Below, piece by piece: positions 31,470-43,346 of a stretch of 64,000 nt of DNA. Positions within the stretch are counted from its first letter, which is position 1. Each line of letters opens with the position of its first letter. The stretch comes from Spinacia oleracea (lineage: Eukaryota; Streptophyta; Magnoliopsida; Caryophyllales; Amaranthaceae): assembly GCF_020520425.1 (NCBI RefSeq), contig NC_079492.1, positions 112,875,157 to 112,939,156 of the forward strand, read 5' to 3'. Under the pieces are notes generated by a model, which did not search any database, had not been told where the DNA came from, and saw nothing but the letters and a program-made list of their open reading frames with translations. The position numbers were made by a program, and so were the translations under genes.

Positions 31470-32071
31470 GGGGTATGCACACTAGGGACATTCTGTACTC
31501 ATCTTACTTTTGCTATTTTGAAGGGTTATGCGTGACCCTTAGCGTTCTTTTTCCCTCACTTAATTAATATTGATCTTTATGTGATAAGTTTATTAATAGA
31601 ATTATTAAATTGATACCTGTTGTTTATATACTTATTTAATATGCTCAAAATGTTTTCAAACAAAAAATTATTTATTTTACGGGATGGAGTTGGAATTACT
31701 TAGTTTTTACAATTTTTGGGAGTTCGTCTCTCTTGTTTCTTTTTCTATTTAATTTTGCAGATTGGTAAAGGTACTTGACTATGAGTGAGGAGACGCTTAG
31801 AATAACCACCTAGTTAAGAGACAATTTCTCTTTCAGTTTAAGTTCAATTTTGTTATTTATTTATGGGAATTGGTTGTAATATTTTATGGGCTACCTTTTA
31901 GACCACTTAGTTAATTTTGAGTTTAATGGTTTTATATTGTTATGTTTCTTTGCATTTATTTTCTATGGAGAATAAATGTAGTAGTGACACTCCAAGGCTT
32001 GGTCGATTGTTTTATGAAATAAAAACATGGCTTTTGATTATATAAACGGTCCAAATTTTAGGGGTGTTACA
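31470..32071 (-). repeat. short LTR inserted in the antisense gene
   Basis: On the minus strand it starts TGTAACACCCCTAAAATTTGG-like at 32071, the gypsy LTR start also seen at 26869. It separates antisense-gene coding ending GATDS from coding resuming at about 31460. The distal end and target duplication are not resolved. No internal coding, so solo LTR or truncated. Confidence 0.5.
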
Positions 32072-32556
32072 CTATCAGTAGCGCCGACAACAAAGTCTTC
32101 CTCCAAAATCTCTGTAGACGGCAGCAGACTTGGTTGCTTTTTAGACACGCCTTGTATAGGCTGGTCCACATGCTGATCAAATGCCTTATCATTGACATTG
32201 CTGGATGCAATAGCTAGAGGCAGTCTCAGTGACATCAGTCTTTGACTTCTTCGAGGGATCAGTGCAGTTGTCGGTTCATATAGATCTCTTCCGACGAAAA
32301 CCACCACGACCTGTTGGGTTAGATTGCATGTTGGAAGCAAGTGGCGGTTTTGAACTAGCAGCAGTGGTAGACGCTACTGATTACCGTCTTTCTCAACGCG
32401 ATTCTTCACTATGGTTGTAGAGGAACTCCGACGAGATGCCTTGGTGAAATAAGTGGAAATAGTTTGAATTCATGCCTTGGGGTTTCCAGGCTGCATATCT
32501 ACTACCTTCCAATTTTTGTCAAACCCAAGAATTTCGGGGTTCAACATACGAGCACC

Positions 32557-32628
32557 TGCAAAATGGAGAAATAAACAAAGTCAAAATTTGACTAAAACGT
32601 GTAATAGACGGTTGCTGCATAACGTTAC
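32557..32628 (-). other. intron of decayed antisense gene, homologous to intron 2
   Basis: Donor TTTG|GTAACG at 32628, acceptor TTTTGCAG|GTGCTC ending at 32557, 72 nt. The residues before it, PLSALGLCSAHLFG, align with VLSAMHLCNTHPHG before intron 2 of the gene at 13291-16506, so the intron position is conserved. Confidence 0.7.
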
Positions 32629-34644
32629 CAAATAAATGTGCCGAACAAAGACCGAGAGCGGACAAAGGTTGGTTGCCTAAAATGTAATAGGCATTTGGAA
32701 GCCAATGACGGTTAACAACTTATTTTCTACTAAGACCAATGTCAAGAAGGTCACACTCCATATACTAGTAGGCCTTTTTCTCACGGTGTCGTAAACCACT
32801 TTGGTTATACTAACCCATCCTCGCTCGAAGTTTGTGAAAAGTTCTCCTAAGGTGAAAAACATTAGGCACTTGAACAAAATAGAAGCAATCTTGTCAATCT
32901 TTGCAGCTGGATAAACTAGGATGCAATGTCTTCCATTTTGGTGAACTATTAATAGACCACCATCCACTCTCGCCGTCCCTTTTCAACAACAATAACCGCT
33001 TCAACAAGTTCAAGGTTAAGGCACACTGTTTAATAAGCATAACCAAACACAGGCAACAACATTTAGGATGGTAGGAGGAGTTACATGAGCTAGAAAAACG
33101 TTCCAAGCTCGAAAATTTTGGACAAGGAAAGGATGTAAAGGAAAGCGAAGCCCAAACCCAAAATGCTTCGCATAAACGGAAATATGGCCAGGAGAATAGT
33201 CGAGCACAGTGGCTTTCTCATGCATCACTTTCAAACAATAACCTGTGGGTAACCCAAGAAAGCTTGAACAATGTACCTCATGATTCATTTTTACAATGAC
33301 ACCGCTCCAAGTCGTCAAAATCTTAGTTTTAAAGGTTGCGATGTTCGCTGGAGGAGGACAAGGCAACCTATGTACATTAACTCATCGTTTGTGAAAATGG
33401 GTTGTTCGTCAACCTCGTTAGCAAGAACCTCGGCTACTATAACCGTGGCTGGATTATCATCTTCAGAACTAGTACCAGCATTATAGTTAGCAGCGTCATA
33501 TCATTTCTAGCAGTACCAACTTCATCATTTCCAACAGTACCGGGATCATCATTAATAACATGACCACTGTTACCCTTATACTCTTGTGATCCCTCCAAAA
33601 TAGAGTCACATTGTGAATATTCTCCGGTGGCAATGTCGTCATCGTCATCCTCAACATGCTCCATTCTAGGCCAGCGGCCACTGGTACCAATTCCATCTCT
33701 TTCTAATGCCATCATATCGTTTCAGCCTTGCCAAAAGAAATACCGAAGTTGCAATTGTTAGTACTATACTGCCCATAACCCCTACTGGTAGGATCCACAA
33801 ACTCTCGAAAAGGCCGAATTTGGTATCGCACAGAAATGGGGGAGACGTCTAATATGGTTTCAGAATTCGGAACATCATGAACGTGAGGTCTTAACTCCCT
33901 CTCCATTCTTGCACGCATCTGATGCAAGGAAAAACACTTCTCTTTCTCTTTTCGACTCAGACCCTCATCATAAATTCGCGAGATGTTGTGTGATGAAACG
34001 CAAATTGCGAAGAAGGCCTAATAGTGGGCCAACTAGAGTTAGGTCGGCAGGGTACAACCCAAGCAGTACATGTAGGAGGGCGAGAAGAAGAAGGTTCACC
34101 CCTACCCAATAATTTACTCATGCCACCCTAGAAAAATCGCGAAAAAGTGCAGAAATAAAAATGGAGAGGAAAGGAAGAAAGAAAATAAAAAAGGGGCAAT
34201 AAAGTTATGTACCTATAAAGTTTTGAAGGGTGAAAATGGTCGCAAAAACCAAGCAGCACCAAAGGTCAGAAGGGGGAAAACATGAAACAACAACAACAAA
34301 GCCTTAGTCACAAAATGATTTGGGGTCGGCTAACATGAATCGTCGTAGGAGATCGTCATTGTCACCAATCAAACCATAAAGGACGAGGAAGTAAAAAGAA
34401 AAAAACAAGGAAGAGAAAGTGGAATTAATGAAAGTAAGATAAGAGAAAAATGTATATACATTATAGAATAAATATTGTAAGAGATAATAAAAAATAAGTA
34501 AAGTTTAAAATAAATGAATAAGTAAAATAAGTACATTTCAAAATAGCATGTAAAAAAAATTAAGAATTTTAAAAATAAAAATAAGAATAAAAAATAAAAT
34601 AAAATAAAAAATAGAAAGAAGCAGAAACATGAAAGCTGTATAAG

Positions 34645-36026
34645 TCAAATGAAGTCATCAATGTATATTCTCTCCTTCCACTCTGTCCTATCCAATGCCA
34701 TATTTTCCTCAATCCCAAGAAAGTTCATATCGTGCTCAATCAACTTCCTCCAAGTTTTCTTAGGTCTTCCCCTACCCCTTGCAATTCTATCACTTTGCCA
34801 CCCTTCTATCCTCCTAACCGGGGCATCACTTGATCTTCTGCTTACATGTCCAAACCATCTTAAACGATTTTCCATCATCTTAAACTCAATCAGTGCAACC
34901 CCTACTTTCTTCCTAATAATCTCATTCCTCAAACGATCCTTTCTTGTATGCCCACACATCCAACGTAACATGCGCATCTCCGCCACATTCATCTTGTGCA
35001 CGTGACAATGTTTCACTACCCAGCATTTCGTGCCGTATAACAAAGCCGGTCGAATTGTCGTGCGGTAAAATTTTCCCTTCAATCTTTGGGGAATGCCTGA
35101 ATCACATAGGAACCATGTGGCACCTTTCCACTTCAACCAACCTGCTGTGATTCTATGAGCCACATCGCCATCCAATTCTCCATCCTTTTGGATAATAGAT
35201 CCTAAATAGCGGAACATTTCAGAGCCTTGGTCAATTTTCCCATCTAAGGTAATCCCCCTTGTCTCTCTATCTTGGACTCCACTAAACTTACACTCCATAT
35301 ATTCCGTCTTGTTTCTACGCAGCCTAAAACCCCGAGATTCCAAAGTTTGTCTCCATAACTCCAACTTACTTTTCACTCCTTCTTTTGTTTAACATCATGC
35401 ACCAAGGTATACCATCTTGGATTGACCTCGTTAATTCGTCCATGACTATAGCAAAAAGAAACGGGCTAAGTGCGGAACCTTGATGCACTCCAATCGTAAT
35501 GGGGAATTCTTCAATCTTACCAACACTAGTTCTCACACTAGTGCTAAATCCCTCATACATGTCCTTGATGATTTCAATATACTTCCTCGGAATTCCTTTC
35601 CTACTTAATGCCCACCAAAGAATTTCCCTTGGTACCTTATAATACGCCTTCTCCAAATCAATGAAAACCATATGTATATCCTTCTTCTTATCCTGATAAT
35701 TCTCCATTAGTTGCCTTATAAGATGAATGGCCTTCATAGTCGATCTCCCAGGCATAAATCCAAACTGGTTCTCTGAAATTTTCACAGTTCTCCTCAATCT
35801 TTGCTCAATAATCCGCTCCCAAAGTTTCATAGTATGACTCATTAGTTTGATTCCTCGATAGTTGGCACAATCCTGGACATCACCCTTATTCTTATACAAG
35901 GGGATGATAATACTTTTCCTCCACTTTACTGGCATCCTATTACTTCCCCAAATCTTGTTGAAAATAGTTGTTAACCATACAACACCTCTCTCTCCCAAAC
36001 ATCTCTAGACTTCGATAGGTATATAA
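34645..36026 (-). pseudogene. RTE reverse transcriptase half
   Basis: Two frames, 35998-35366 and 35376-34645. The first has RT motifs NYRGIKLMSHTMK, NQFGFMPGRSTMKAI, VFIDLEKAYYKVPR and VHQGSALSPFLF. Near 35388 the frame changes and the catalytic ADD box is absent: WCMM is followed almost at once by the KSKLELW region, so roughly ten codons are deleted. The second frame is the RTE C-terminal domain with the CWVVK, MRMLRWMCGHTRKD and RLRWFGHV motifs. A TAG replaces a Trp codon near 36005. Cannot encode active RT. Confidence 0.88.
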
Positions 36027-36390
36027 CACTACTACATAAACGAGCATATGCAACGGCCAATAACCGTTGCAAAAGAAAGGATAACCGTTGCCATAGAGAT
36101 ATTGCAACGGTTTAACAACCTTTGCAGTTGCTGCCGTTGCTTTAGGTGTAATGCAACGGTTCCACCAAGATATTGCAACGGTAACTTAACAATCCTTATT
36201 AACCATTGCAATAGTATTTTTTGCAACAGCTTTTCTACCTATTGCAACGCTTTGTGCAATTTACCAAGAACCATTGCCTTAGATTTACTATAACAGTTAT
36301 TTACATCTAATGCAACGGCCATTGACATTTACCACCATTAGTTTTAACCGTTACATTAGAGTTAGTAACCACTTTTTTCCCCAAATGCAA
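36027..36390 (+). repeat. left TIR and subterminal repeats of the CACTA
   Basis: TIR, then repeated CAACGG/CCGTTG motifs about every 20-40 bases. Such clustered motifs are the known binding sites for the TNPA-class protein in En/Spm (established knowledge for that family). Confidence 0.8.
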
Positions 36391-37073
36391 CGGGTCTAAG
36401 CTGCTATTATTGCGTGTTGCATTTCACAAATAGAATAAATTAATATAAATTAAATCTTGTAGATCAAGGATGACGAGAATTACATTCCCAACGAAGCCAT
36501 AAGTACATAATTAATCAATCAGTTGAAAATATACAAAATGAAGTACTTTGCTAGTACTTACATATATAAGTAGGCCCTAAAGATATTATCGTATCACAAT
36601 TCAAGTTAAGGTTTACGATAATCACAAAAAAAAATTAGCCAAAAAAGCCATTAATTACACATGTGAGTCCATGCCCACCAAAAAGTTACGCTTCCTCCTT
36701 GTAAAGTTAACGATCATCACAAAAAGAAAATAGCCATATGAGCCAATATTTACACGTGCCAAATCCATGCACCACCAAAAAGTTATGCTTCCTCCATATC
36801 TAATCCATTTTTCCTTCAACCTGTAGATTCAAATATTTAGGAATGTAAGGTATAAAACTCAAACGTCTCAAACAATAAAATACAAGAAAACCAATTGTTG
36901 TTGCATGCAAGTAAATTTCCCGAATTTTCTTTGTACTGGAAAAATTATGGACTTCACTTTGCTGCTAATTTTTCAGCAACTATAAATTCATTTTATAACA
37001 AACTTTTGTTATTAACTGAGATAATAATTAAGACCTCAAGTACTTTGCTCTTAAGTCTTAACCATTCATTTAC
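36391..37073 (+). other. CACTA internal noncoding, includes ATL-type intron
   Basis: AT-rich. The last part ends in a splice-acceptor-like TTTACATGTTTTCAG at about 37067-37081, directly before the RING-H2 fragment, so some of this is probably captured host intron. A related pair of segments with CCATGC(C/A)CACCAAAAAGTTA occurs at about 36671 and 36766. Confidence 0.4.
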
Positions 37074-37520
37074 ATGTTTTCAGGCTTGCCAAAAAGCGCC
37101 AAATACGGCTTAATACTAGGAGCAGGAATACCAGGACTTGTATGCATTGTTGGTCTGACACTCTACATCAGCAGCAGGGTCATTGCACGTAATCAGAATC
37201 GCCTTTACTCATACACTGAATCCTCACCTTCAATATTCCCACAACCAATTACCCTATCATCAGGCCTCGATCTTCCCACCATAGAATCAAACCCAAAAAC
37301 CATACTAGGAGAAAGTAAGCGACTCCCAAAGCCTAATGATAACATCTGCTCTATATGCTTGTCAGAGTATCAGCCTAAAGAGGCTTTGAGGTCTATACCA
37401 GAATGTAATCACTACTTCCATGTTGATTGCATAGATGAATGTCTTAGAATGAATACCACCCTGTCCTCTTTGTAGGAACTCGCCTTAGGGGTTGCTGGTA
37501 GTGTTCGTTAGAGAATTCTG
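37074..37520 (+). pseudogene. captured ATL20/21/22-type RING-H2 gene fragment
   Basis: Plus strand, opposite to the transposase genes. After an acceptor site the reading frame gives GLPKSAKYGLILGAGIPG, a single membrane segment, then TIESNPKTILGESKRLPKP and the RING-H2 core CSICLSEYQPKEALRSIPEC followed by NHYFHVDCIDE. This is the last exon of ATL20-22-like ubiquitin ligases (family knowledge). A usual Trp is Cys (DECL), and a one-base insertion near 37466 shifts the frame before the last zinc-binding CPLC pair. The ORF therefore ends early. Host gene piece carried by the transposon, not functional as a RING. Confidence 0.8.
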
Positions 37521-38015
37521 GTCTGTCCTTTTGAGCAAACATTTTTCTAATTAAATGTGTTTTGGTAAAAGAATCTGAATATGTGACTAATTTGTTATAC
37601 CGAACAAAATCACTTCATTTATGGCTGGTTCAGGGAGATTAAATGTTATTTCTTGTGTTTAGTTCACCTATTGGTTAAGAATTGCATACCTATGGCTAAC
37701 TGTACTAATGCACATAGCAGAACACTCAATTTGGTAAGTGTGATAAGCTACCACGTCCTTGAATAAAGTTTTTGACATTCATATCACTTATATAACATTT
37801 TATTCTATGGAAATCCAGTCAGAGTCAATATCCATCATGAACTTAATGCACGGATAACACAGACAACACAGACAAAGCATAACAACACGATAGTAAATTT
37901 GTGACAGCTATCAAGAAGCTGAAGAAGATTCAAACACTCAATTTGTGACAGAGCATAAATTTGTCACAGTAAATTTGTGACAGACAGAACTTAATGCACG
38001 GATTATATGCTTTTA
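37521..38015. other. CACTA internal filler
   Basis: No gene. ATTTGTGACAG recurs several times between 37900 and 37985. At 37912-37942 lies CAAGAAGCTGAAGAAGATTC and following bases, an inverted copy of part of the transposase exon at 38969-38997. Confidence 0.5.
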
Positions 38016-38096
38016 GGCAGGGAAATAATCGTCAGAGATATTCGTAGATTTCATTATTTCAAGAATGGAGTTTGTTCTTGTGGAGATTACTGGTGA
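38016..38096 (+). pseudogene. captured PPR protein C-terminus (DYW tail)
   Basis: 27 codons in frame encode [20 protein letters not shown], then CGDYW and stop. This is the extreme C-terminal signature of plant DYW-class pentatricopeptide-repeat RNA-editing proteins (established family knowledge). Nothing upstream continues the PPR frame. Too short to be a gene; a captured fragment. Confidence 0.85.
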
Positions 38097-38244
38097 TCCA
38101 GAAGGTAATGTACCTTTGACCAAATTGATTGTTACTGTCTTGACATTCATGTTATAGAATACGAAGTAGTGTTCAGGTTCTCAAACCAGCAGTAACAATG
38201 AAAAAGTTACCTCATACGGGCTTTGGTGCGGGCCAAAACGGGCT

Positions 38245-38350
38245 TTTTGGTTTGTTCTTGTGGAGATTACTGGTGATCCAGAAGCTAATTCTTCATGCAA
38301 ATGGGTTGTACTATCCTGAAATTCATGTTATAGAATACAGAGTATCATTC
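38245..38350 (+). repeat. second copy of the DYW tail and its 3' flank
   Basis: TTTGTTCTTGTGGAGATTAC and following bases at about 38251 repeat 38070-38105 (same DYW codons and stop). Further on, TTCATGTTATAGAATAC is also shared (38145 and 38323). An imperfect direct duplication about 180 bp apart. Confidence 0.75.
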
Positions 38351-38659
38351 AGGTTCCCAAACAAAACCATAAGTGAATACTCTGGACATTCAGAGTACAA
38401 AGTTCAGAGTCTTCAGCCCAAAAACAGAGCAGATGTGAATATTCTGACATTCTGGTTGCGGAAGGCCTTGATTTTTCGGTTTATGTCTTTCAGATACCGG
38501 CCATATTCAGACAGGTAATTTATTGTTCGTAAATCCTTTATGTTTGTGCATCTTTTTTCTTAAGATCTATCAATTTGATTCTTGTTCTAGTTAAGTATGC
38601 ACTAATCTATGGTAATTTGTGTTCTGAATCCTTTATAAAGATGAAGATACATTACCTGA

Positions 38660-41149
38660 TTTGATAGGTGTGTCCCAACAGAAGATTTTTCCCTAGTCCG
38701 CTCCTCGTTAACTTGTGATCTATCAGTAGATGAATCCCTTGGGACAAAAGCAACAGAAGATCTAGGAACCACGATGTTCATTCCAGGATTAGCTTCTTGA
38801 AATTCTTCAATCAATGTTGCCTTGATGCTCTGTAGGAACTCTTCAGGAATTGTATAGCCTGATCTTTTGCCTTTTTTCTTTAAATCGTTCTTTTTCACAG
38901 CTTTCCCAAAAAGGCGTACACGTCCATCATGCTCATGTTTTTTTATCACTTTGTAGTAGGGATCCGCAGTGTTTGAATCTTCTTCAGCTTCTTGAGACAC
39001 TAATGCCTCCATTTTTTCCTGACCACGAAGCATTATAAACATTACAACATATATTATCTATTCATGGAAATAAGGATACAATAAGATAAACTCACAATAT
39101 TATCTTTTGTTTTCTCAAAGTTTGTTTTGTACGTCTTCTTAGGATTTCTTGACCTTGATGCTTTGTAGACCTTTGCTTGAGAGGGTTCTTGCTTATTCGG
39201 GTCCTCTTGTTGCTATTAGAAAATTGATATGATATTAGGTACTTATATAACTCAACAAATCTAACCATGGCAACGTAGAAGTGAAGAACATAATTATAAT
39301 GGCCAACATATAATTCAAATTAGCATCCGCAATTTCCTCTTGTGAGGAGATGCATTCTACTGCTTGAAGACTTGCAGATTCAAGCCCAGGAGACGGTCCT
39401 TCCCTTCCTTTAACTTTCCCTTCAACTTGAGGGAATTTGTCAGAAGTTTAGATAAAAAATACCACAGGTTGTTTGAGTTTGATGCCAAGAACTTTATCTG
39501 CAAGCTACAAAGGAGCTTCTGATTTGTCACACTTTCAGTATACACTTGTTATAGTTGAACTATAAACTGAAAGTGTGACGGTCTGACCAAATGTTTTGGT
39601 CGTCACCAGTTAGATTTTTCACCTTTACCAACTCTGCTTATATTTAACTAGAACTTGTTCTAATGAAATAATAACCCCATTTGGACATTGGGCATGACAA
39701 CAAACAACCACAAACCAACAATAACGCTCACTAAAAAGGTATAGTTAGTTTGAACTTTGACAGATCGAACTAGGAATTGACTTATTAAAGAATACTCTCT
39801 CAGTCCAAAATTTATTATGGAGTACTCCGTATAATTTAAACTATTAACGTGACATACTGACATCTAAATTGGGACGAAAATAGTGAAAAACTAGACTCTA
39901 GAATGTTGTATAAAAACTGTACCAACGTAGGTCTACAGCTAGCCTCTAATCCTCTATTTACTATTGTTATACATGCGGAACATGAGGGCCAACTGTGAAG
40001 TGAATATATAATCATAAGCATTGTACAACTTCACTTGAAAATAAGAGCCACACATATGTTGGAAAAAAATTTGTCACTCTTAAAAAGTAAAATACAGTGC
40101 CTAAAAGAGTAGAAAATTGTTCACTTTCATATAGGAAATTCTCAGATCATAAAATTCATATGACAAATATGAACTAGACCAATGGGGTACGGCTTAATGT
40201 ATCCGTTATGCTGTACACCAGTTGAAGGCCATGACTTAGGATTTTTATTGATTAAACTTATAATTTTAAGGAAAAAAGAGATACACAAAGATTACCAGCT
40301 TATGACGTAACAGTGCATATAATTTTGGACCCATTGTGTGGATGTCCTCGAGCAACTGACGATTCCTTTTGTTTTTCTCACTTTCTTCCTAAGAAATTAA
40401 AAATAAATTATTGAAATCATGTTTTTATCACTGATCAGAGACTTTTCACATGGAAAAGAGGAAATAATGTATATTATAATTCAGAAAATAATTCAGTAAT
40501 AATCTGCAATACCTTCGTTGTGGTTAAATTCCAATAGTTCAAGAGATCTTCAAAATGAGTCTATGGCATTGTCTTCGGAGGATCTTTCAGTCTTTCTTCA
40601 TCAGTATCAAATGGATAATAATATTTCTGTTTTATTCTACATTTATGGATACGCCAACCGTAGTTAACCGTCTCCATTACCCACTTTCTTCCTTCTTCAG
40701 GCACCAAGTATTTCTCCTAAACAAGAAAAGTATATGTTAATTAAGTAGATAAAACTTCAGACCTACTACTTAACAAGAATAGATGCATTTGTCATTTCAG
40801 AGATAGTGATAGAAAAACCTGAACATAATCCCATATTTTATCATGTGTGGGAAGACTTGGCCAATTAACAAAATTAAGAGGGGCAAGCTCAGAATTTTTA
40901 GCCACAGTCCCCAAGAATCGAGTGAATTCTTCAACAATCTCATCATCAGGCCCTACCGGCCGCCCAAACTTATTAAGAATAAGGTAAGGGCGATCTTCCA
41001 TTGTACGGGCATGTACCTTCACCAATTTTGTCGGCCCACGACGCTTCTTGATTGTAGGAGCTAATACAAGGACAAAAGGAAATAGTAACAATGAAAAAGT
41101 TACAAGGATATTGGACAATGCAGTAGCTACAAATGACAAAGTTACAAGC

Positions 41150-41227
<78 letters not shown>

Positions 41228-43242
41228 CTGAATCATACCTTCAATGGGGATTTTAATTCTTTGTTGAGATTCATTTTCACGTAAAGCTCCCGTCCTACCA
41301 TCCATTACTACATTTTCAGCATCCTTAAGTTGTGGTTCAATTTCAAGCCCTTGTCCATTTGTAGTAGTGGATGTAACCTCACATTCATATGCCACTTCAT
41401 GGTTGGAAGGATTTTCTAATTCAAAGTCGGGAATCACATATCCTGATTGTTTTTTCCGAAACTCACGGAATGCAGACTAATGACCCTGGACGACAATATG
41501 CCTTTTGTTGTTGCTTCTTCTGTAACCGGAGAGACTGTTTTTCAGGTTGGTTGTTTCTGTGTTGCTGACTTCTTTGTTGAACCCTACTCATTGGATTGAC
41601 TGCATTTTGATCAACAGGGTTTTGCAAGTTCTTTTCAAATGGCAGTGAGCGTTGTTGCCTTTCCGTACATTGTTCTTCTGAGAGTTGCAATTCTGGAAGT
41701 TGCTTCACATGATGATTTTCTGAAGGTTGTTGTTCTGTTTTGTGCTTGATAAATGCAGCCATAGGACCAGACTTTTCTCTATAGACCTGCAAATACCAAT
41801 AACTATTCATCAAGTATTAACTATTTTTGGTTATCCAAATCAAAACCACAAGTCAGTTGAAGCCTTGAAGGTGGTTCTTGAAAAAAAGAAACAGGATGGG
41901 TAATATTAGTTAATACTTGATACTGCGTAATATTAGTGTTTTCCATTTCAACTTCACTAAGTTATTTTAGAAAATAATTACATTATTCTTCTACCCTACC
42001 CTTGCTCCGGTGACCTTCCTCTTTTCTTCTCCCATGCATGTCCCATTCTCTTCTTTATTATTCCCTTGACGTCCTCCCATTTTATGGCAAGCATGCTTTC
42101 TATTGACTCATCAAAAAATTCCAGTCCTTAATAATCCATTTGAGTAGTCTCATAAACAAGCAATCCACTTTGCAAGACCCAACTCCATATTTTGCAATTC
42201 GAAAAGATAGAACTTGAACAACTCCACTATCACGATATAATTTTAACTCACTCTGACTGGGAGTACTCTCCACTAAGACAGGCTGACAGCAAATTATACT
42301 CATAACAATAAACTAGCTGGTATAAAAAACTTCAAACAGCAGACTAAAACAGCTAGCGAACCAAAATGACTAGTGAAAACATATCACCCCTGTCGGCATA
42401 AGAACTTCAAACAGTATGGTAGTCCTATTGCTTTCTAAACACCGCATATTAAAAAGTGAAACGAGCAAGTTAACAGATCCATATCAGATCAGGCCTCCAA
42501 GCAAATTGGTTGATAAAAAGATTTTGTAAAGGATTTTCCAATGGATTCTGCAAACCATTGGAAACCGAATTTTTCAATGGATCGATTTTTAAATTTTTCA
42601 GAATTTGTATTTACAGAATTTGTATTTACCGAATTTTTCAGAATTTTCAATCTAGTTGACTCTGATAAAACAGAGAAAGAAAGAAGTAAGCTAATAATAA
42701 TGGAACTTTGCAACAAAGAGCCTGACATATTTGTTTAGAAAAATATTTATGTAGATATCTTCAGAAAATAAATTATCAGTTCCCTTGAAAAAAACTTCAC
42801 AATAGATGACTGTAGTTATATTATGGGTTCAGAAAGTTTGTGATAAGAGACAGAAAGTGAAGAACTATCAACTAGATGGATGAGATAAGGAACAAAAATA
42901 CACATCAGACAAGCGGAATGTGAATCAGAGAGAAGGAATGGTACTAACCTTGGTGTTGCTTTTTACATTCCCATAACCGAATTCATCCTCACTACCCTCA
43001 TTCTCTGGCATGTACTCATCATCGCCATCTTTATTTGAAAGCCGTTGGTTGTCATCCCATGTGTTCATTGCAACAATATTAATTGCGAATGCCTTGGATT
43101 TATCATATATCTGGGTTGCCAAACTTCCTATTCCTTGAGCTGCCATAAACTCTGCATTGCGTTTCAACTTCTCTAGTCTTTGTCTTTCATAATCCGGCAA
43201 CACATTCTTTTGAAGGATAGATTTAGCTTTAATCCCCTTCAT
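38660..43242 (-). pseudogene. Ptta/En/Spm-type (Transposase_24-like) transposase gene, multi-exon
   Basis: Exons recognised on the minus strand: 43242-42954 (MKGIKAKSILQKNVLPDYER), about 41793-41230 (Gln-rich, then ending ESQQRIKIPIE), about 41062-40820 (KRRGPTKLVKVHAR, GTVAKNSELAPLNF), about 40712-40513 (WRIHKCRIKQKYYY), about 40390-40297 (HTMGPKLYALLRHK), about 39210-39098 and about 39030-38660 (DPYYKVIKKHEHDGRVRLFG). These match the plant Ptta/En/Spm transposase domain. Stops occur near 41471 and in the exon at about 40559, so it is broken. A (TA)n tract fills one intron. The nested copia lies upstream, between this gene and TNP2. Confidence 0.75.
41153..41226. repeat. (TA)n microsatellite, about 37 units
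   Basis: Uninterrupted alternating TA, inside an intron of the Ptta/En/Spm-type gene. Confidence 0.98.
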
Positions 43243-43346
43243 CTGCAATTTTAGGAAAACATTATACAAATGAGAAAGAAACATTATATATTAAGAGCCA
43301 TGATAAAAATAAAAAATTAAACTCAACATATCAAGGGGCATCATAT

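Larger units (their letters stand above)
30492..34121 (-). pseudogene. antisense gene of the second Retand-like element, decayed
   Basis: Same layout as the antisense gene at 13291-16506. The N-terminal part (from ATG 34121) holds the PF04195-like segment GFGLRFPLHPFLVQNF, matching DFGLRFPLDPTLAKFL. The middle part (32556-31062) has the conserved TPFVIPPEMETWFGPP-type region. The C-terminal exon (30980-30492) has a Lys/Glu coiled coil and a GGW-containing end. Introns 32628-32557 and 31061-30981 sit at the same places as introns 2 and 3 of the other gene. Several frameshifts and stops (around 33720, 33450, 33010, 30830) and an LTR insertion at about 31470-32071 show it is dead. Confidence 0.72.

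Noticed and set aside
37074..37475. A functional RING-H2 ubiquitin ligase gene
   Set aside because: Only the last exon is present, the RING is frameshifted before its last two Cys, and it lies within a transposon.
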